Assembly (NCBI RefSeq): GCF_002102265.1
Contig: NZ_LQPG01000059.1
Location: forward strand, 1 to 59,915
Direction: 5' to 3'
DNA: 59,915 nucleotides
From: Mycolicibacter longobardus
GTDB taxonomy: Bacteria > Actinomycetota > Actinomycetes > Mycobacteriales > Mycobacteriaceae
The notes below the pieces were generated by a model. It was given only the letters and a program-made list of their open reading frames with translations. It had not been told where the DNA came from and ran no database searches. Made by a program: the position numbers and the translations under genes. Positions 49,655-58,594 of this stretch are shown here, piece after piece. Numbering within the stretch: position 1 is the first letter of the stretch; each line of letters begins with the position of its first letter.

Positions 49655-50893
49655 ATGGCATTGCGACGGAAACGAACGCCCAGGGCGACGCTGGCGCTGC
49701 TGTGCAACGCGGTCATCACTGCTGGCTGCACCACCAGTGGGCTGGACAGTCTGCCGTTGCCAGCTCCCGGCATCGGCAGCGGCGGCTATCTCATCACCGC
49801 GGTGTTCGCCAACGCGCTGAATCTGCCCGGGCACGCCAAGGTGAAGCTCTCCGGCGCCGATGTCGGCCAGCTGGAGTCGATAGTCGCCCGTAACTACACT
49901 GCAGTCACCACGCTGCGCATCATGGACGGTGTCCGGATTCCGTTGGGCAGCACGGCTGAATTGCGGTCGGCGACCCCGCTCGGTGACGTCTTCGTGGCGG
50001 TCAAACCGCCGACTCAGGTCGACCCGTCGACGCCGCTGCTCAAGGGTGGCGACATCATCGGGCTGGAGTTCACCGCGTCGGCTGCTACGGTAGAATCGGT
50101 GCTGAGTTCGGCGGCGCTTCTGGTCAACGGTGGGGCTGTGCAGAACTTCACCAATATCGTCAACGGCGCCGGCAAGGCGACCGGCGATCAGGGCCAGGCG
50201 TTCGGCAGGCTGATCAACCAGTCCAATGAGCTGCTGACAAAACTCAACGCCCGCTCCGGTGAGATCGAGACCGCGCTGCGTGAGACCAGCCGGCTTGCCG
50301 ACCGGCTTGATGCCCGCAGCGCGGCGCTCACCGATGTGCTCGACGCGGCGGGTCCGGCCACCGACACGCTGGTGGACAACACCGGTCGGCTGGCCGATCT
50401 CGTCGAGCAACTCGGCGCGACCAGCCAGCAGCTGGCCCGGTTCCCGTCGATTGCCGGGACCGACGCTTCCGGGCACAGCTTCATCAAGGACGCCAACGTG
50501 CTCGCTGGCGCATGGAACGACGTGGCTATCGACCCCGACACCAGTCTGGCCGCGCTGAACCGGTTGCAGGCGCCGATCATCAAGATGACAGCTGGGTCGG
50601 CGGTTTCGTTACGGGCAGGTTTTGACAGGCTGGTGTGGGGGTCGATGCCTGACGCCGGCTTCAAAGGAGACCCAGCATTTCACGGCCCGAAGCGCTACGA
50701 CTGGGCGAAGCTGGCCGGCTCCATCAAGTACGCGCTGTGGCGACTACAGGAGCGCGTGGTGGGGCGCGGCCCGGACTCCGATATGGGGCTGGCGCCGTGG
50801 ACCGCGGTCGGCCCGCCGATACCTCCCACCCCGGCGGAGGGCGATGTAGCAGCAGCGGAGCTCGGCCCGCCGGGACCAGGGCCGACACCATGA
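49655..50893 (+). CDS. Mce-family lipoprotein E
   Basis: The protein has 412 residues. A lipobox ITAGC (Cys24) follows the signal sequence (ATLALLCNAV), as in LprK-type Mce E subunits, which are anchored by lipid. The MCE domain has GGYLITAVFANALNLPGHAKVKL and VFVAVKPPTQVDPSTP. A helical region with coiled-coil-like repeats (ETSRLADRLDARSAALTDVL) follows, then a Pro-rich tail. The gap to mceD is three bases. Confidence 0.92.
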   Translation: MALRRKRTPRATLALLCNAVITAGCTTSGLDSLPLPAPGIGSGGYLITAVFANALNLPGHAKVKLSGADVGQLESIVARNYTAVTTLRIMDGVRIPLGSTAELRSATPLGDVFVAVKPPTQVDPSTPLLKGGDIIGLEFTASAATVESVLSSAALLVNGGAVQNFTNIVNGAGKATGDQGQAFGRLINQSNELLTKLNARSGEIETALRETSRLADRLDARSAALTDVLDAAGPATDTLVDNTGRLADLVEQLGATSQQLARFPSIAGTDASGHSFIKDANVLAGAWNDVAIDPDTSLAALNRLQAPIIKMTAGSAVSLRAGFDRLVWGSMPDAGFKGDPAFHGPKRYDWAKLAGSIKYALWRLQERVVGRGPDSDMGLAPWTAVGPPIPPTPAEGDVAAAELGPPGPGPTP

Positions 50894-52140
50894 TCGAGGC
50901 ACTCAGCCGGCGCATCGTCGGCTTGGTCCGCGCCGGCGACCGGCGAAAGAACCTGCTGTCAGGGCTCGCGTTGGCGATGACCCTGGTGGTCGCGACCGGC
51001 TACCTGCTGGTGGGGGCGCTGCGGGTGAACCCGGCCCGCTCGACCTACCAGATCACGATCGCGCTGCCGGATTCCGGTGGGCTGCTGGCCAACCAGGACG
51101 TGTCGGTTCGCGGCGTTCCGGTGGGCCGGATCGAGTCGCTGCGGGTCAGCGGTACCGGTGTCGATGCGGTCGCCAACATCTCCTCGACGGTGAAGATTCC
51201 GGCGGCCAGCACGGTGCGCGTGTCGGGCCTGTCAGCCGCCGGTGAGCAGTACATCGACTTCGAGCCCCCGTCGGAGACCGGACCGTTCCTGTCCGCCGGC
51301 AGCGTCGTCTCGCGGGACCGCGCCACAACCCCGATCCCGATGTCGCAGTTGCTCGCCGACGCCAACGGCATGCTGGCGCAAACCGATCCGCGCAAGCTCG
51401 ACCTGATCAAAAAGGAGCTCAGCCTGTCCGACGAGGGTCCGCAGAAGCTGACCGACATCGTCAACGGCGGCACCTTTTTGCTGTCCACCCTGGATTCGGT
51501 GCTGCCGGAGACGGTGAGCCTGCTGAAGTCGAGCCGGGTGGCGCTCACCATGCTCAGCGATGTCAACAACGGGGTGGCCGTGACGACCGAGAACCTCGAC
51601 AAGGTGCTCACGGGCATCAACCGGATGATCGGCGGCTACCATCGATTGGTCGACCAGGCGCCCGGGATGCTGTCGGCGGTCGACGGACTCTTCGATGACA
51701 ATTCCGACACCATGGTCGGGTTGCTGGGCAACCTGACCACCGCGGCTCAGCTGCTCTATGTCCGGACTCCGGCGCTCAATGCGTTGTTCCCCGCCTACCG
51801 CGGTTCGACGCTGGAGGCGCTCGGTACGGCCTTCCACGACAACGGGTTGTGGTTCACCGCCGACCTCTATCCTCGCTACACCTGCGATTACGGGACCCCG
51901 CGGCGGCCCCCTTCTGCGGCGGACTACCCGGAGCCGTTCCTGTACGGCTACTGCCGTGACACCGACCAGTCCGTGCTGGTGCGCGGCGCCCACAATGCGC
52001 CACGCCCACCCGGCGATGACACCGCGGGACCGCCGCCCGGTGCAGACCTGGCGGCGACCACCGACCCGACACCCAAGGGCCGCTATACGATTCCCACCCC
52101 CTACGGCGGTCCGCCCCTGCTGATCGAGCCGCCTCGTTGA
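50890..52140 (+). CDS. Mce-family protein F
   Basis: The protein has 416 residues from ATG 50890, in ATGA overlap with mceE; the longer upstream frame is not used. A membrane helix (GLALAMTLVVATGYLLVGAL) is followed by the MCE domain (TYQITIALPDSGGLLANQDVSV, GEQYIDFEPP) and helices. It ends in a Pro-rich segment. Last of the A-F set. Confidence 0.92.
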   Translation: MIEALSRRIVGLVRAGDRRKNLLSGLALAMTLVVATGYLLVGALRVNPARSTYQITIALPDSGGLLANQDVSVRGVPVGRIESLRVSGTGVDAVANISSTVKIPAASTVRVSGLSAAGEQYIDFEPPSETGPFLSAGSVVSRDRATTPIPMSQLLADANGMLAQTDPRKLDLIKKELSLSDEGPQKLTDIVNGGTFLLSTLDSVLPETVSLLKSSRVALTMLSDVNNGVAVTTENLDKVLTGINRMIGGYHRLVDQAPGMLSAVDGLFDDNSDTMVGLLGNLTTAAQLLYVRTPALNALFPAYRGSTLEALGTAFHDNGLWFTADLYPRYTCDYGTPRRPPSAADYPEPFLYGYCRDTDQSVLVRGAHNAPRPPGDDTAGPPPGADLAATTDPTPKGRYTIPTPYGGPPLLIEPPR

Positions 52141-52159
52141 TGCTCAAGGAGATGCCGCG

Positions 52160-52714
52160 GTGAGCACCGCCGACGAACCGACCGCCGAGACCGCCCCCGA
52201 GGACGTGGAAGAGACAGCCGCGCCGCCGGTGCGCAGGCGTCGGGTCCCGTGGCGGATGGCGCTCGTCGCGGCCGCCTATCTGGCAGTGTTCGGGTTGGTC
52301 ATCGGGCTCGGCTGGCAGTTGTGGCAACAGCATCGGGTCTCGAGCGCGGAAGCCGCCGGACGACAGGCAGCGGTGGACTACGCCCAGGTGTTGACCAGCA
52401 TCGACTCTGACAAGGTCGACGACGACTTCGACGCGGTCCTCAACGGTGCAACCGGGGAGTTCAAAGACACCTACACCAAAGCCAGCGTCAACCTGCGGCA
52501 GCTGCTGATCGACAACAAGGCCAGGGCACAGGGCACGGTGGTCGAGTCGGCCGTGCAGTCAGGTTCCAAGGACACCGTTGTGGTGCTGGTGATGGTCAAC
52601 CAGACCATCACCAACACCATGCGGCCCGACCCGCGAGTGGACCGCGCCCGGATGAAGATGACGATGCAGAAGGTCGACGGCCGGTGGCTGGCGAGCAAAG
52701 TCGAATTGCCTTAG
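52160..52714 (+). CDS. Mce-associated (Mam-like) membrane protein, paralogue 2
   Basis: The protein has 184 residues. It has the acidic cytoplasmic start and membrane helix (MALVAAAYLAVFGLVIGLGW), then an extracytoplasmic domain with NGATGEFKDTY, RQLLIDNKARAQGTVVES and a terminal MTMQKVDGRWLASKVELP. It is a close paralogue of 41416-42024. The start is GTG, with AAGGAG upstream (19 bases after mceF). It probably stabilises this Mce complex. Confidence 0.88.
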   Translation: MSTADEPTAETAPEDVEETAAPPVRRRRVPWRMALVAAAYLAVFGLVIGLGWQLWQQHRVSSAEAAGRQAAVDYAQVLTSIDSDKVDDDFDAVLNGATGEFKDTYTKASVNLRQLLIDNKARAQGTVVESAVQSGSKDTVVVLVMVNQTITNTMRPDPRVDRARMKMTMQKVDGRWLASKVELP

Positions 52715-52724
52715 GAGGCATGCT

Positions 52725-53519
52725 ATGTGGGCGACCCGGCTAGTGACGGGCATGCTCGCCGCGACACTTGCGGTGGCCACGGTGTCCGGGGCACCGGTCG
52801 CCGGCGCTTCGGCGCCGTCGTTCTGCAGCGGGCTGGGCGGCAACTGGGACGGGCAGTACTGCACTACCGATGTGCACTCGGAGCGGCTGGCCACCCGCTA
52901 TATCCGGATGGCGGTGCCCGGGGACCTGGTCGACCACCCGATCGCCGGACCCCCGATCCGCGACTACCTGTCGAAGTTGTTCACCAACTGGCGCACCAAA
53001 GGCGCCTCCATGGTGGCCGACAGCTGGGGAAACGAGAACTACGAGATCTTCCAGCACGGCAATGCATTGACCGCGGTCTTCCACGAGGACTACCACTCCG
53101 ACGGTCCCTACATCAACAACGCCTACCGGACTTTCACGTTCGACATGGGGGCCGGTGGCCGGCAACTGCAATTGGCTGACATCACCAAACCCGGGATCGA
53201 CCCGTTGGCGACGATCCCGCAACTGGGCGAGCCCTACATCACCGAGGCGCTGGACCGGGCATTCTGGGAACACCGCCCGGGAGACTATCCCTTTGTCCCG
53301 GAGCGCTTTACACCCGACAAGGTCTTCTCCGGCGGCTACCGGTCTTGGGCTCTCACCCCCGACGAGCTGATTCTGTACATGCCCGACTACCCGGTCAGCC
53401 ACGACAGCCCGATTCAGTACAACCAGATGCAGTGGTACATGGACGGTGGCAACGTGCAGGCGCACATCCCGCTGTCGGCGCTCAGCTCGATCCTGCGCCC
53501 GGAGTACGGCGGGTCCTGA
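52725..53519 (+). CDS. Exported DUF3298/MPT64-like protein
   Basis: The protein has 264 residues. A signal peptide (LVTGMLAATLAVATVSGAPVAGASA) is followed by CSGLGGNWDGQYC, a two-cysteine motif seen at the start of several exported mycobacterial proteins. A mixed alpha/beta domain with YEIFQHGNALTAVFHEDYHSDG and TPDELILYMPDYPVSHDSP resembles the DUF3298/RsiV-like fold of MPT64. AGGAGG lies seven bases before the ATG. It closes the operon, so it may be a cargo-binding or shuttle partner; that is inference. Confidence 0.82.
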   Translation: MWATRLVTGMLAATLAVATVSGAPVAGASAPSFCSGLGGNWDGQYCTTDVHSERLATRYIRMAVPGDLVDHPIAGPPIRDYLSKLFTNWRTKGASMVADSWGNENYEIFQHGNALTAVFHEDYHSDGPYINNAYRTFTFDMGAGGRQLQLADITKPGIDPLATIPQLGEPYITEALDRAFWEHRPGDYPFVPERFTPDKVFSGGYRSWALTPDELILYMPDYPVSHDSPIQYNQMQWYMDGGNVQAHIPLSALSSILRPEYGGS

Positions 53520-53534
53520 GCGCGCTCGGGCCTA

Positions 53535-54203
53535 TCAGCCGTAGCGGAACAACGCCAAGCTCGCCGCGACCACGACCCCGGCCATGGCGATGACCGGCGC
53601 CACCACAACGTGGGTCAACGTTGCGCCGACAATGGCGCCGAGGATCATCACGAAAACGACGCCGTAGCGCAGCTTTCCGCGGTCGCCGGTCCCACCGGCC
53701 AGCCGGCTGTCCACCCCGATACCGACGATCGTCGAGGTCAGCACCGTGGTGTAGAGCTCCTGGATACCGAACTGACGGGCAGTCGAATTCTGCACACCGA
53801 ACGCGACCGCGAGGCCGGCGATCAAGAGCAGCTTGCTGTTGCTGTAGTAGCCCAACACACCCATTCCAGCCAGCGCCGCCAGCGCCAGCAGCAACACCGC
53901 CTCCAAACCGAGCGCAACCGTCAGCCAGCGCCGGCGGCTGTGTTCACCGAAGATCCGGAACAGCCGTCCCCCGATGACCGCGCCCATCAGGAATCCGCCG
54001 ACCGCCACGATCGCGGCGGTCAGATCGAAGCCGGTGCCGGGGACGAACAGGAACCCCAGGAAGATCGCATTGCCGGTCATGTTCGCGACGAACACCCGCC
54101 CCAGCACCAGCACGCTGATCGCGTCCACGAGGCCGGTGGCGAACGTCAACAACAGCAAGGCCACCACCGTGCGCCGTCGTGACAACGGCGACGCGATCGG
54201 CAT
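53535..54203 (-). CDS. DUF1275 (YoaK-like) membrane protein
   Basis: The protein has 222 residues and five to six hydrophobic helices, with VALLLLTFATGLVDAISVLVLG and FVANMTGNAIFLGF, the DUF1275 signature, and AVAFGVQNSTARQFG. Function unknown in general. It lies between two convergent mce operons, so it may be an unrelated insert. The TGA is 16 bases from the end of the plus-strand operon. Confidence 0.87.
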   Translation of the reverse strand: MPIASPLSRRRTVVALLLLTFATGLVDAISVLVLGRVFVANMTGNAIFLGFLFVPGTGFDLTAAIVAVGGFLMGAVIGGRLFRIFGEHSRRRWLTVALGLEAVLLLALAALAGMGVLGYYSNSKLLLIAGLAVAFGVQNSTARQFGIQELYTTVLTSTIVGIGVDSRLAGGTGDRGKLRYGVVFVMILGAIVGATLTHVVVAPVIAMAGVVVAASLALFRYG

Positions 54204-54236
54204 GCTCCCCCCCGTTACCCTCGACCCGGCCCGCGC

Positions 54237-54884
54237 TCAGCCCTGCAGACGCGGGGTGAGGTCCAGCGAGGTGATGGTCGGCATCCTGGTGACCACCCAG
54301 CGGTTCTGGTCACGCTTCATGAAGAGCCGGTAGGTCAGGTACTTGATCTGCGGGATCGATTTGCTCAGTTCACTGGTCGCCGTGGTGTTGGTGTAGACGA
54401 TCACCGTGGCCTCGGGCCCGTCCAGAGTCTCGACGGCCGCACCGACGATCTCGGTGGTGTCGGTGACCCTCGCCTGCTTGTTGCTGTCTGCGATGGCGTC
54501 GATGAATTTCCGATACTGGGCTTCCAGGTCGCCGCTGAGATACACCGAGGCGCGGTCCGGAAGGGAATCCATGTTGTCCGGCGTGTAGTTCCACAGCGTG
54601 TGGATCGCCCTGGCCGCGGTCCGGGCGATGTCGAGCTTGGTGGCTACCTCGGCCCGGTCGATGAGATACGGCTGTGCTGCCGCGCCCGCGAATGCGGCGG
54701 CGCCGACGAAGGCCGCGGCTGAGACCGCAACCGCAAGCCGCACACCGAATTTGCGCCGGACCGGGCGCTTGTCCGCCGCCGTCTCGGCCTCGACCGCCTC
54801 GGCCTCGGCCGTCTCCTCGACCGTCTCCTGGGCCTCCGCTTCGGCTTCCAGATCTACGTCGGCGGCGTCGGGCTCTTCGGTCAC
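54237..54884 (-). CDS. mam1D: Mce-associated protein Mam1D (Rv0178-like)
   Basis: The protein has 215 residues from GTG 54884, which overlaps the mam1C stop (GTGA); ATG 54947 is an alternative with 67 bases of overlap. The N-terminus is highly acidic (Glu/Ala repeats), followed by a membrane helix (LAVAVSAAAFVGAAAFAGAA) and a domain with TDTTEIVGAAVETLDGPEA. It ends VVTRMPTITSLDLTPRL. It is last of the mce1 operon and probably stabilises the Mce1 complex. Confidence 0.85.
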   Translation of the reverse strand: MTEEPDAADVDLEAEAEAQETVEETAEAEAVEAETAADKRPVRRKFGVRLAVAVSAAAFVGAAAFAGAAAQPYLIDRAEVATKLDIARTAARAIHTLWNYTPDNMDSLPDRASVYLSGDLEAQYRKFIDAIADSNKQARVTDTTEIVGAAVETLDGPEATVIVYTNTTATSELSKSIPQIKYLTYRLFMKRDQNRWVVTRMPTITSLDLTPRLQG

Positions 54885-55429
54885 AGCACCTGGTTCAGAT
54901 TGCTGATCTTCCACTGGTCCCCTTCCTTCTGCGCTGTCGCCAACCATCGGGTTGCCACCTTGACATCGTGTTTGCCGTCGGACGACTTGCCGCTGTTCTC
55001 AACAGCCACCAGCATGCTGACGCTGCCTTCGTCGTTCCACCGTTCGACACCGGCCGCGGTCACCGTTCCCGTGGTCGGCTCACTGCGCGCCACCGCGATC
55101 AGGATCTGATTGGCCTTCTCCTGATACTGCTGGGCGAAATCCCCGGTGGCATGGTCCATGACATTGGCCAGATAGTCGTTGGCATGGAACGGATCCGGCG
55201 AGGTGAACATCGTCATGAACGATTCCACCGCGGCCAGCGCCTCGACGTCCCGCAAGGCTGCTCGCCGGTGTTGCTCGTGGGTCACCAGCGTCACCGCGCT
55301 GACCGCGACGGCAGCGGCGGCCACCACCAGCGAACTCGCGATCACCATCGGCAGCCGCCGGCGCCGGGGCACCGCCCGGTCGACGAAGAGCGGCTGATCG
55401 TCGGTGTCGACGCGGCGGCGCGGACTCAT
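54881..55429 (-). CDS. mam1C: Mce-associated protein Mam1C (Rv0177-like)
   Basis: The protein has 182 residues: short basic N-terminus, membrane helix (MVIASSLVVAAAAVAVSAVTL) and an extracytoplasmic domain with YLANVMDHATGDFAQQYQEK and a C-terminal QWKISNLNQVL. The ATGDF motif is shared with the Mam-like proteins of the plus-strand operon. ATGA overlaps with mam1B. Confidence 0.88.
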   Translation of the reverse strand: MSPRRRVDTDDQPLFVDRAVPRRRRLPMVIASSLVVAAAAVAVSAVTLVTHEQHRRAALRDVEALAAVESFMTMFTSPDPFHANDYLANVMDHATGDFAQQYQEKANQILIAVARSEPTTGTVTAAGVERWNDEGSVSMLVAVENSGKSSDGKHDVKVATRWLATAQKEGDQWKISNLNQVL

Positions 55430-56382
55430 CGCTCCCCCTCGGCCGGCAGCGGCTTACTGACGACGGCGAGATCATCGACGCGCCAGGTTCCCGCGGCCTC
55501 GGCGAACGCCACCCGGACGGTGGCGCTGATCAGACGTTCCTTGCCGGCTGTTCCACGCTGGCCCTGCAGGAACAGCAGCATCGTGGCACGGTGCGGGGCG
55601 GCGTCGAGTACCGCCGCATCGGTGACCCGATAGAAGTTCGGAACCGGCTTGGCATTGCGGATCGCGTCCTGCTGCGGAACCAGCTGCTCGCGATACTTGT
55701 CGGTGGCCAGCGACTGCGCGCGGTCGAAGTCGCCCTGCAAGGTCTCGGGATCGTAGGACAGCATGTCCGCGACGATCTTCGGGCCCTGCCGGGCGATCTG
55801 GGCTCGGGCCAGATCCGACTTGTGGTCACGCTGGTAGACCACCGCGTAGGCCGTGGCGGCACCGACGAGGCTCAGGGCGGCCGCGGCCACGAACACCGCC
55901 ATGGTCACGACCCGGATGTTCGCCGGGGGCTGTCGTGGGTCGGCCGGGCGGACCTCGGTCCGGGCCACGAGGTCGGCAAAAGTACGCCCGCGGCGGTCCC
56001 GCAAAGGCCAGATCCAGCCGAGCAGAGCCGGCACGGTGTCGAGCAGGTGCGCCGCCTCGCGCAGCAACAACCGGGCCGCACCGACGGCCGGAGCCGACCC
56101 TTCGCCGCCCCGCACCACTTCGATTCCGGTGAACGCGCGGCCCAGGCTCCAGCCCTTGATCGCCGGCAACAGGATCCGGTTGACCTCGGTGGCCAAGAAC
56201 GCCAAGGCGCCGGTGATGGTCGCGAGCCACCACCAGGGTCCCCCGAACGGGAAGCACAGGGCGGCCATGCCCATCGTCACCATCACTGCCGAACCCGGCA
56301 GCAGGTCGATCGCCAGCGCCGTCGCGCGGGCGCGCCACCGGGCCGGTTCGATGCGCGGCGCGTCGGCCAGCGGGTCGGTCAC
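55426..56382 (-). CDS. mam1B: RDD-domain membrane protein Mam1B (Rv0176-like)
   Basis: The protein has 318 residues from GTG 56382, overlapping the mam1A stop (GTGA); the much longer upstream frame is not used. The N-terminal RDD domain is ARWRARATALAIDLLPGSAVM with three hydrophobic segments, then DRRGRTFADLVARTEV. A further helix (VFVAAAALSLVGAATAYAVVY) is followed by a Mam-type extracytoplasmic domain ending WRVDDLAVVSKPL. It is an RDD-Mam fusion, as in M. tuberculosis. It likely sits in the inner membrane next to the Mce1 tube. Confidence 0.9.
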   Translation of the reverse strand: MTDPLADAPRIEPARWRARATALAIDLLPGSAVMVTMGMAALCFPFGGPWWWLATITGALAFLATEVNRILLPAIKGWSLGRAFTGIEVVRGGEGSAPAVGAARLLLREAAHLLDTVPALLGWIWPLRDRRGRTFADLVARTEVRPADPRQPPANIRVVTMAVFVAAAALSLVGAATAYAVVYQRDHKSDLARAQIARQGPKIVADMLSYDPETLQGDFDRAQSLATDKYREQLVPQQDAIRNAKPVPNFYRVTDAAVLDAAPHRATMLLFLQGQRGTAGKERLISATVRVAFAEAAGTWRVDDLAVVSKPLPAEGER

Positions 56383-57005
56383 CTGGCCACCTGGTCGAGC
56401 TTCGCGATTCGGTACTGCCCGTCCTCCCGGACCATCCGGGCCCGCAGCCGGTAACCGACCTCTTTGCCCTGAGTCTCGATGTTGTCGATCTTGACCCGGA
56501 AAGCCACCAGGGCGTCGACCGAACCGTCGGGGTTGTTCCGCTCCACCGCGGCGCCCATCTCGGTGAGTTCGGCGTGGACCTTCGCCGCCTGGTAGGCGTG
56601 CACGAACATCTCCGCGTACAGGGCGACCTGGGTGCGGAACTCGCCGGTCGTGCAGTTCAGGATCTTCTGCTGCGCCAGGGCGATGTCCCGCCCATCTGGC
56701 GCCTGAGTGGCCACCACGCACTCCTTGGCCGCGGCGATCGCTTCGGCATTGTCGCGGGCCAGCGCCTGGCTCGCCACGTGGTCGCGCAGGCCGACAAAGC
56801 CGGCTGCCACCAACCCGGCGGCCAACAGCAGCAACAGCACACAGATCCCCACCTGCTGGCGACGGCCAAGACGCGACGGCGCCGATTCGGCGTCTACTGC
56901 CACCGAGTCGGCCGACTCCTGCGAGTCCACCGGCACCGCGTCCTCAGTGCCCTCAGTGCCCAAGGCCGAGGTATCTGCGGTCTGCTGGTCCTCGTCCGTG
57001 CTCAC
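56379..57005 (-). CDS. mam1A: Mce-associated protein Mam1A (Rv0175-like)
   Basis: The protein has 208 residues from GTG 57005 (VSTDEDQQT), overlapping the mce1F stop (GTGA), which gives a length close to the recalled 213. Acidic N-terminus; membrane helix VGICVLLLLLAAGLVAAGFVG; extracytoplasmic Cys pair (KECVVATQ, ILNCTTGEF). It ends with QYRIAKLDQVAR. A partner of Mce1. Confidence 0.88.
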   Translation of the reverse strand: MSTDEDQQTADTSALGTEGTEDAVPVDSQESADSVAVDAESAPSRLGRRQQVGICVLLLLLAAGLVAAGFVGLRDHVASQALARDNAEAIAAAKECVVATQAPDGRDIALAQQKILNCTTGEFRTQVALYAEMFVHAYQAAKVHAELTEMGAAVERNNPDGSVDALVAFRVKIDNIETQGKEVGYRLRARMVREDGQYRIAKLDQVAR

Positions 57006-58594
57006 CGGAACGGTGCCAGCATCCCCTTCCATCCGTCGTCTCCTATGTTCATCGAGTTCTCGACGGAGTATTCGACGCCGTCTGGCCCCACCGCTTGGCC
57101 GCTCTGCGGATTGTAGATCGCGGCTGGTCCCCCACCGGGGGTGTAGATGCAGGGGTTCGGTTGTTGCCCGTTGCACTGCACGCTACCGGTCCCCGGCCGT
57201 GACAGCGGGTCGTTCACCGGCGGCGGCGACGGCGGCACCATGTCCGCCGGCAGGGGGTTGAGGCCGGTGTTCACCGACGGCGCCGGAATCACGTGGCCGG
57301 GCTCGACCGGCTGGTCACAGCGCGCGCCCAACGCCGGGCAGTTCCGGATCTGGTTCGGATCGCCGTACCAGGGGTTGGTGCCCAGCGGGACGTACGGTTT
57401 GTCGCTGCGGCACTCCTTGGGTGTCGCTGCGCGTTTGCCCGGTACGTCCACACACGGGATGTTGCGGACCCCGCGAACGCTGTTGGCCGGCGTGTCCTGC
57501 GGAATCCGGCAGGAGACGTCCGGTAGTTCGGCGGGGCTGGTGTCGGCGAACGCCCGCCATTGGGATGCCGGGACGAAGCCGGTCAGACACGGCGGCGGCG
57601 TGTTGAGGCTCAGGCCCGGAACCGGCACCGGAAAGATGGGGCCGGGGACGGCACCGAGGGCAACGCCCATCGAGCCCCGGCCCGGGTTGGTGGCAGTCAC
57701 GGTCTGGATGATGGAGCCGGCCTGCGGCAGGAAGACCAGTACCTGCTCGGTGTTCCGGTTGTAGCGCTTGGCCATCTCGGTCAGGATCGACGCGTTCGCC
57801 ATCAGCTGGGGCAGCGTGTCCTTGGTGTCGTTGAACACCGTGTGCACCTGGTCGATCAGCGGCGGTAGATCCGACACGATGTGCTTGACCGTGTCTTCTC
57901 GGCTGGCCGCCTGGCCGGCGAGAACGTTCAGGTTGCGCGCCCATTGGTGGATGGCGTCGCCGGAGTCGACCTGGCTCTCGATGATCGGTGCCGACTTCTC
58001 CACGATGTCGTCGACATCGGCGAGGTTCGTCTTGAAGTCACCGACGATGGCCTGGGTGGCGTCCACGAGCCGCTGCAGCGACGGTCCCAGGCCCCCGACG
58101 GCGGTGGCCGTCTCGTCGAGCAGGGCCGCGATCTTGCCGGCCGGCAGCGCGGCGAGTCCGCGGTTGGCGGTGTCCAGCGCCGGCCCGATCGCCGACGGGA
58201 CCGTGCTCTTGGTGATGGTCTGGCCCGGCTTGAGGTACTGGCCCGGATTACCGGTCGACACCAGATCCAGGTACTGCTCACCGATCGCCGACACCGAATG
58301 CACGTTGGCACCGGCGTCGACGGGGATCTTGTATTTGCTGGCGATCTGGAAGGTGGCCTGCGCCCCGGTCTCGGTCGGTTCCACACTGGTGACCCGGCCG
58401 ATGATGGTGCCGCGGTAGGTGACGTTCGCGGTCTTGTACAGGCCGCCCGCCTCGGGCAGGTCCGCCTTCAGCGAGTACTGGCCCAGGCCCGCCAAGGTCG
58501 GCAACCGCAGGTAGTAAACGCCCAACACCAGCAGCGCCACCGCGGTCAGGACGCTGAAGATCGCCAGTTGACGCTTGATCTGAGGTTTCAGCAA
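57002..58594 (-). CDS. mce1F: Mce1F lipid-transport protein
   Basis: The protein has 530 residues. The start is TTG 58594 (MLKPQIKRQ), overlapping the lprK stop by seven bases. The membrane helix is FSVLTAVALLVLGVYYL, then the MCE domain (SLKADLPEAGGLYKTANVTYRG, GEQYLDLVSTG), helical Mce region, and a long Pro/Cys-containing tail (VSCRIPQDTPANSVRG). Mce1 imports fatty acids in M. tuberculosis. Identity as mce1F relies on order with mam1A-D and lprK. Confidence 0.93.
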   Translation of the reverse strand: MLKPQIKRQLAIFSVLTAVALLVLGVYYLRLPTLAGLGQYSLKADLPEAGGLYKTANVTYRGTIIGRVTSVEPTETGAQATFQIASKYKIPVDAGANVHSVSAIGEQYLDLVSTGNPGQYLKPGQTITKSTVPSAIGPALDTANRGLAALPAGKIAALLDETATAVGGLGPSLQRLVDATQAIVGDFKTNLADVDDIVEKSAPIIESQVDSGDAIHQWARNLNVLAGQAASREDTVKHIVSDLPPLIDQVHTVFNDTKDTLPQLMANASILTEMAKRYNRNTEQVLVFLPQAGSIIQTVTATNPGRGSMGVALGAVPGPIFPVPVPGLSLNTPPPCLTGFVPASQWRAFADTSPAELPDVSCRIPQDTPANSVRGVRNIPCVDVPGKRAATPKECRSDKPYVPLGTNPWYGDPNQIRNCPALGARCDQPVEPGHVIPAPSVNTGLNPLPADMVPPSPPPVNDPLSRPGTGSVQCNGQQPNPCIYTPGGGPAAIYNPQSGQAVGPDGVEYSVENSMNIGDDGWKGMLAPFR

